Positions 4,208 through 7,189 of a stretch of 7,189 nucleotides of DNA are shown piece by piece. Within the stretch, counting starts at the first letter, position 1, and each line of letters begins with the position of its first letter. The notes beneath the pieces are model-generated. The model saw only the letters and a program-made list of their open reading frames with translations, did not search any database and was not told the origin of the DNA. This DNA comes from JBFGFG01 sp041627475 (GTDB lineage Bacteria > Actinomycetota > Nitriliruptoria > Nitriliruptorales > Nitriliruptoraceae). The position numbers and the translations under genes are program-made. The stretch is from positions 1-7,189 of the forward strand of contig JBFKQZ010000166.1 of assembly GCA_041627475.1 (NCBI GenBank), in the 5' to 3' direction.

Positions 4208-7123
4208 ATGCAGATCTCCTCCCGCTCTCGCCGCCTCGGCGCACTGTCCACGCTCCTCGGGCTGACGGCACTGCTCGTGCCCACCACGGCCATCGCGCGG
4301 GGCGCCGCGCCGGACGACGACGTGACCGCCGCGAAGACGCCCTACGAACTCGTCGAGGACCGCGACCTCGCGGACCGACTCCCGCAGCCGGAGGACCGCT
4401 ACGCGCTCGCCAGCGGCTGCTACGCCATCGAGGCGCCCGGCGTCGGCTACCTCGGCCCCGACGGCGGTGTCGCCGCGACCAAGGACGACGCCGAGGGCTT
4501 CCACTTCCGCGCGACCCGGCTCGGCGAGTACCTCCTGGCGACGGACGAGGGGCCGAACACCGACTTCGAGGGTGCGTGGTGGGACGACCGGCACTTCCTC
4601 GCGGTCGACATGCTCGGCGGGCAGATCGGGCCGGTCAGCGCCTCGATCTCCCCGCAACTCGTCGTCGAGGAGGCCCCGAGCCCGGACGCCGAGTGGCGCA
4701 TCGTCGCCGCCGGTGACGACGGCGAGGCCCGTGTCGACCTCTCGAAGGAGAAGAAGGACGAGAAGGACGCGGACAAGCGCTTCAAGCAGGTCGACTGGCA
4801 GACCTACCACGTCATCAACGACGCGAACGGGCGGGCGATCTCCGCGGACGCCTCGGGCTTCGGCGTCGCCGCGTCCAGTGCCGCGACCGGCCTGGCGTTC
4901 CACCTCCTCGACGACGCCGAGCGTTGCGCCGTCTGGCCCGAGATCGACGTGAACGTCGACGGTCGCCCCACCGGCAACGACGGTGGATCGACCGGACCGG
5001 TGAAGGGCTTCTTCGAGTCGCACGTTCACGGCATGGCGTTCGAGTTCCTCGGTGGCGAGGCCCGTTGCGGCCGCCCGTGGCACGAGTACGGCGTCGAGTA
5101 CGCGCTCGTCGACTGTGAGGACCACGGCCCCAACGGCCACGCTGCGGCGCTCGAGTTCGTCGTCAGTGGCACCAACCCCGCGACCGGCCACGACCCGATC
5201 GGCTGGCCGACCTTCGGCTACTGGCCGAACCCGAGCTCGCTGACCCACGAGCAGTACTACTACCGCTGGCTCGAGCGCGCCTACCTCGGTGGCCTGCGGC
5301 TCGTGACCAACCTCTTCGTCGACAACACGGCCCTGTGCCAGCTGTGGCCCGTCAAGAAGAACTCCTGCAACGAGATGGACGGCGTGCGCCTGCAGGCCCA
5401 GCGCATCTACGAGCTGCAGGACTACATCGACGCCCAGAGCGGTGGACCGGGCGAGGGCTGGTTCCGCATCGTCACCTCGCCGGCCCAGGCACGCGAGGTC
5501 ATCAACTCCGGCCGCCTCGCGATGGTGCTCGGCATCGAGGTCTCGGTCCTGTTCGACTGCGGCGAGATGTACGACGTCCCGCTGTGCTCGGAGGACGAGA
5601 TCGAGGACCGCCTCACCGAGGTCTACGACATGGGCATCCGCCAGATGGAGCTCGTGAACAAGTTCGACAACGCCCTCACCGGCGTGACCGGCGACGGCGG
5701 CTCCACGGGCGTCGTGGTCAACATCGGCAACCGCCACGTCACCGGCCACTTCTGGGACATGCAGACGTGCCCGCCCACCGAGGACGGCCACGACCACGAG
5801 CACGACAAGCGCCAGATGAACTTCGTCGACGACAACGGCCCGATGCCGGGAGAGATCGACGTCCTCGCCGGGCAGGCACTGGAGGCGTTCGGCGCCACGA
5901 AGGGCTATGCCGCGCCCGCCTACCCCGCCGGCCCGCACTGCAACAGCCGGGGCCTGACCGACCTCGGCCGCGCCGTGATCCGCGGCATGGCCGAGCGCGG
6001 GATGATCTTCGACCCCGACCACATGAGCGCGGCCGGTGCCCGTGAGTCGCTCGACTTCATCGAGGACGTCCTCATCCCCGAGGACGAGGCCGCAGCCGCT
6101 GCCGAGGGCCGCGCCCCGCGCAAGCCAGCCGTGATCTCCAGCCACAGCTGGGCCAACGACGAGATCTACAAGCGCATCTACGAGCTCGACGGGATGATCG
6201 GCCCCCGAACCGCCAGTGCCGACCGGTTCGTCGACTACTGGGCCGACCGCAAGGCCTGGGCCGAGGTGCTCGCCCCCGACCAGCTCTTCGGCATCGGGTA
6301 CGGCGCCGACACCAACGGCTTCGGTGGCCAGCCCGGCCGCCGCGGTGACGCACCGAACCCGGTCACCTACGACACGGGCTGGGAGGCACCGATCGGTGGC
6401 GTGACCGTCCACCAGCAGGTCAGCGGCCTCAAGGCCTACGACATCAACGAGCACGGCGTGGCGCACTACGGCCTGTTCGCCGACTGGTACCGCGACGTCC
6501 AGCTCGCCGCCGACGTGGAGTACGCCCACCTGGGTGGCGGCGAGGCCGTCCTCGAGGACATGCTCAACGGCTCGGAGGCCTACCTGCGGATGTGGGAGCG
6601 GTCGGTCTACGGCATGAACGACTGCGTCGTCGACGGCTCGACCATCCACACCGAGGACCTGCACGCCGCGCTCGGCGGCAACCTCGAGGGCTTCCTGCGC
6701 GCCGTCGGCCAGCCGATCAGCCGCGACGACCACGTCTACACGTACTGCGTCGAGGAGGGCGGCCGCGCTGTCGCGCTCGACGTGGCCTTCGTCGACGGGG
6801 TCGCCACGAGCGTCGCGCCGAGCAGCACGGACGTGCAGGCGCTGGCGGGTGGCTCGGCTGCGACAGCGTCGTCGCGTGACGTCGGGTCGCACGGTGACGT
6901 CCACGCTGCCGAGGGCTCGGCGGCCGGCGCCGGCTCGATCGGCGCGGACCACGCGGAGCACGCCGACCACGACCACGTCCACGAGGGCGCGGACGCGGCC
7001 GTGCTGGCCAGCGCCCAGACCAGCGAGGCCCCCAACGGCGGTCTCGCGTGGGCGACGCTCGCGCTGCTCGGCCTCGGCCTCACCGGCGCGGCGGCTGGGC
7101 GCCTCCGCTCCCGCACCGACTGA
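4208..7123 (+). CDS. Secreted, membrane-anchored metallohydrolase related to membrane dipeptidase (peptidase M19)
   Basis: Product of 971 residues. ATG at 4208 is preferred over the TTG at 4088 because GAGG lies six bases upstream and it opens directly into a signal peptide: RSRR, a hydrophobic core to about 25 and an AIA cleavage site at 28-30. Residues about 60-240 look like a beta-trefoil-type module, interrupted by a Lys/Asp-rich linker (178-196). Residues about 265-800 align by eye with M19 (human DPEP1): SHVHG (271-275) for the first metal site; MDGVRLQAQRIYEL and RLAMVLGIE with Glu444; YDMGIRQMELVN (473-484); GLTDLGRAVIRGMAERG then DPDHMS with His605; ISSHSWAN with His646; GYGADTNG with Asp701. 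M19 enzymes are zinc amidohydrolase-fold dipeptidases. Oddities are HxH for HxD, Asn484 where DPEP1 has substrate-binding His152, several insertions and His-rich GHDHEHD (527-533). A His/Asp-rich stalk (914-926), a hydrophobic helix (about 945-963) and an RLRSR tail suggest a cell-surface anchor. Twelve cysteines would allow disulfides. Substrate unknown. Confidence 0.85.
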   Translation: MQISSRSRRLGALSTLLGLTALLVPTTAIARGAAPDDDVTAAKTPYELVEDRDLADRLPQPEDRYALASGCYAIEAPGVGYLGPDGGVAATKDDAEGFHFRATRLGEYLLATDEGPNTDFEGAWWDDRHFLAVDMLGGQIGPVSASISPQLVVEEAPSPDAEWRIVAAGDDGEARVDLSKEKKDEKDADKRFKQVDWQTYHVINDANGRAISADASGFGVAASSAATGLAFHLLDDAERCAVWPEIDVNVDGRPTGNDGGSTGPVKGFFESHVHGMAFEFLGGEARCGRPWHEYGVEYALVDCEDHGPNGHAAALEFVVSGTNPATGHDPIGWPTFGYWPNPSSLTHEQYYYRWLERAYLGGLRLVTNLFVDNTALCQLWPVKKNSCNEMDGVRLQAQRIYELQDYIDAQSGGPGEGWFRIVTSPAQAREVINSGRLAMVLGIEVSVLFDCGEMYDVPLCSEDEIEDRLTEVYDMGIRQMELVNKFDNALTGVTGDGGSTGVVVNIGNRHVTGHFWDMQTCPPTEDGHDHEHDKRQMNFVDDNGPMPGEIDVLAGQALEAFGATKGYAAPAYPAGPHCNSRGLTDLGRAVIRGMAERGMIFDPDHMSAAGARESLDFIEDVLIPEDEAAAAAEGRAPRKPAVISSHSWANDEIYKRIYELDGMIGPRTASADRFVDYWADRKAWAEVLAPDQLFGIGYGADTNGFGGQPGRRGDAPNPVTYDTGWEAPIGGVTVHQQVSGLKAYDINEHGVAHYGLFADWYRDVQLAADVEYAHLGGGEAVLEDMLNGSEAYLRMWERSVYGMNDCVVDGSTIHTEDLHAALGGNLEGFLRAVGQPISRDDHVYTYCVEEGGRAVALDVAFVDGVATSVAPSSTDVQALAGGSAATASSRDVGSHGDVHAAEGSAAGAGSIGADHAEHADHDHVHEGADAAVLASAQTSEAPNGGLAWATLALLGLGLTGAAAGRLRSRTD

Positions 7124-7147
7124 CCGGCGACCATCACCACCGCGGCG
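7124..7147. other. Short spacer after the hydrolase gene
   Basis: Twenty-four bases between the TGA at 7121-7123 and the start of the inverted repeat. Contains nothing recognisable apart from CCGCGGCGG. Confidence 0.3.
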
Positions 7148-7189
7148 GTGTGGACATCTCGGAGCCAAGACGGCAACAGATGTCCACAC
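7148..7189. repeat. 12-bp perfect inverted repeat downstream of the hydrolase gene, at the window edge (terminator or element end)
   Basis: GTGTGGACATCT (7148-7159) is the exact reverse complement of AGATGTCCACAC (7178-7189), with an 18-base centre in which GCC (7164-7166) can pair with GGC (7172-7174). Transcribed, it would form a hairpin 24 bases after the hydrolase stop, consistent with a terminator, although the loop is large for an intrinsic terminator and any U-tract would lie outside the window. The arms are noticeably less GC-rich than the rest of the window, and the repeat may continue past the right edge. It could equally be an operator for the next gene or a dispersed palindromic repeat. 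Confidence 0.5.

Noticed and set aside
4208..4297. Twin-arginine (Tat) signal in the hydrolase leader
   Set aside because: SRRLGA has the paired arginines but lacks the usual Phe/Leu residues after them. Sec export is the simpler reading, though Tat is not excluded.
3947..7189. A 1080-codon open frame on the minus strand, antisense to the hydrolase gene
   Set aside because: Its product is low-complexity Val/Ala/Arg/Asp/Gly sequence without motifs. The plus strand here carries a signal peptide, M19 motifs and an anchor, so the antisense frame is open only because of the extreme GC bias.
1..7189. Defence system, CRISPR, toxin-antitoxin, prophage or insertion sequence
   Set aside because: No nuclease, transposase, integrase, repeat-spacer array or small toxin/antitoxin pair could be read on either strand.

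Overview
This is a very GC-rich window (G or C at most third codon positions, GTG start codons for five of the six starts inside it). It is typical of an Actinomycetota chromosome, perhaps a deep-branching lineage such as Nitriliruptoria, but the sequence alone does not fix the genus. No rRNA, tRNA, CRISPR array, insertion sequence or phage gene is visible. The genes look like ordinary chromosomal cargo.

Layout, left to right. (1) The 3' end of a gene running in from the left edge (to 363), with a beta-rich C-terminal region and a Pro/Ala tail. (2) A tightly packed plus-strand run (438-3412): a short MscS-like mechanosensitive channel protein, a two-helix membrane protein, a soluble helical protein of unknown function, and a DinF-type MATE efflux transporter. 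The last three junctions are a 10-base gap and two GTGA stop/start overlaps, so this is very probably one translationally coupled operon about the cell envelope, osmotic stress or export. (3) A convergent minus-strand gene (3414-3914) for a small SRPBCC-like protein, whose stop lies one base from the MATE stop. A perfect 13-bp inverted repeat in the last codons of the MATE gene is well placed to end transcription from both sides. (4) A divergent intergenic region of about 290 bases with several inverted repeats. (5) A large gene (4208-7123) for a secreted, probably membrane-tethered metallohydrolase of 971 residues, followed by a 12-bp inverted repeat that reaches the last base of the window.

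The most interesting object is the 971-residue protein. Its middle aligns by eye with the membrane dipeptidase family (peptidase M19, for example human DPEP1): the Glu, His, His and Asp ligand motifs and their flanking sequence are recognisable. It departs from the family in several ways: HxH in place of HxD at the first metal site, Asn where the substrate-binding His of DPEP1 sits, extra insertions, two separate His-rich segments, a beta-trefoil-like N-terminal module and a C-terminal membrane anchor. It may be a divergent M19-related enzyme with a different substrate, possibly linked to metal handling; that function is inference.
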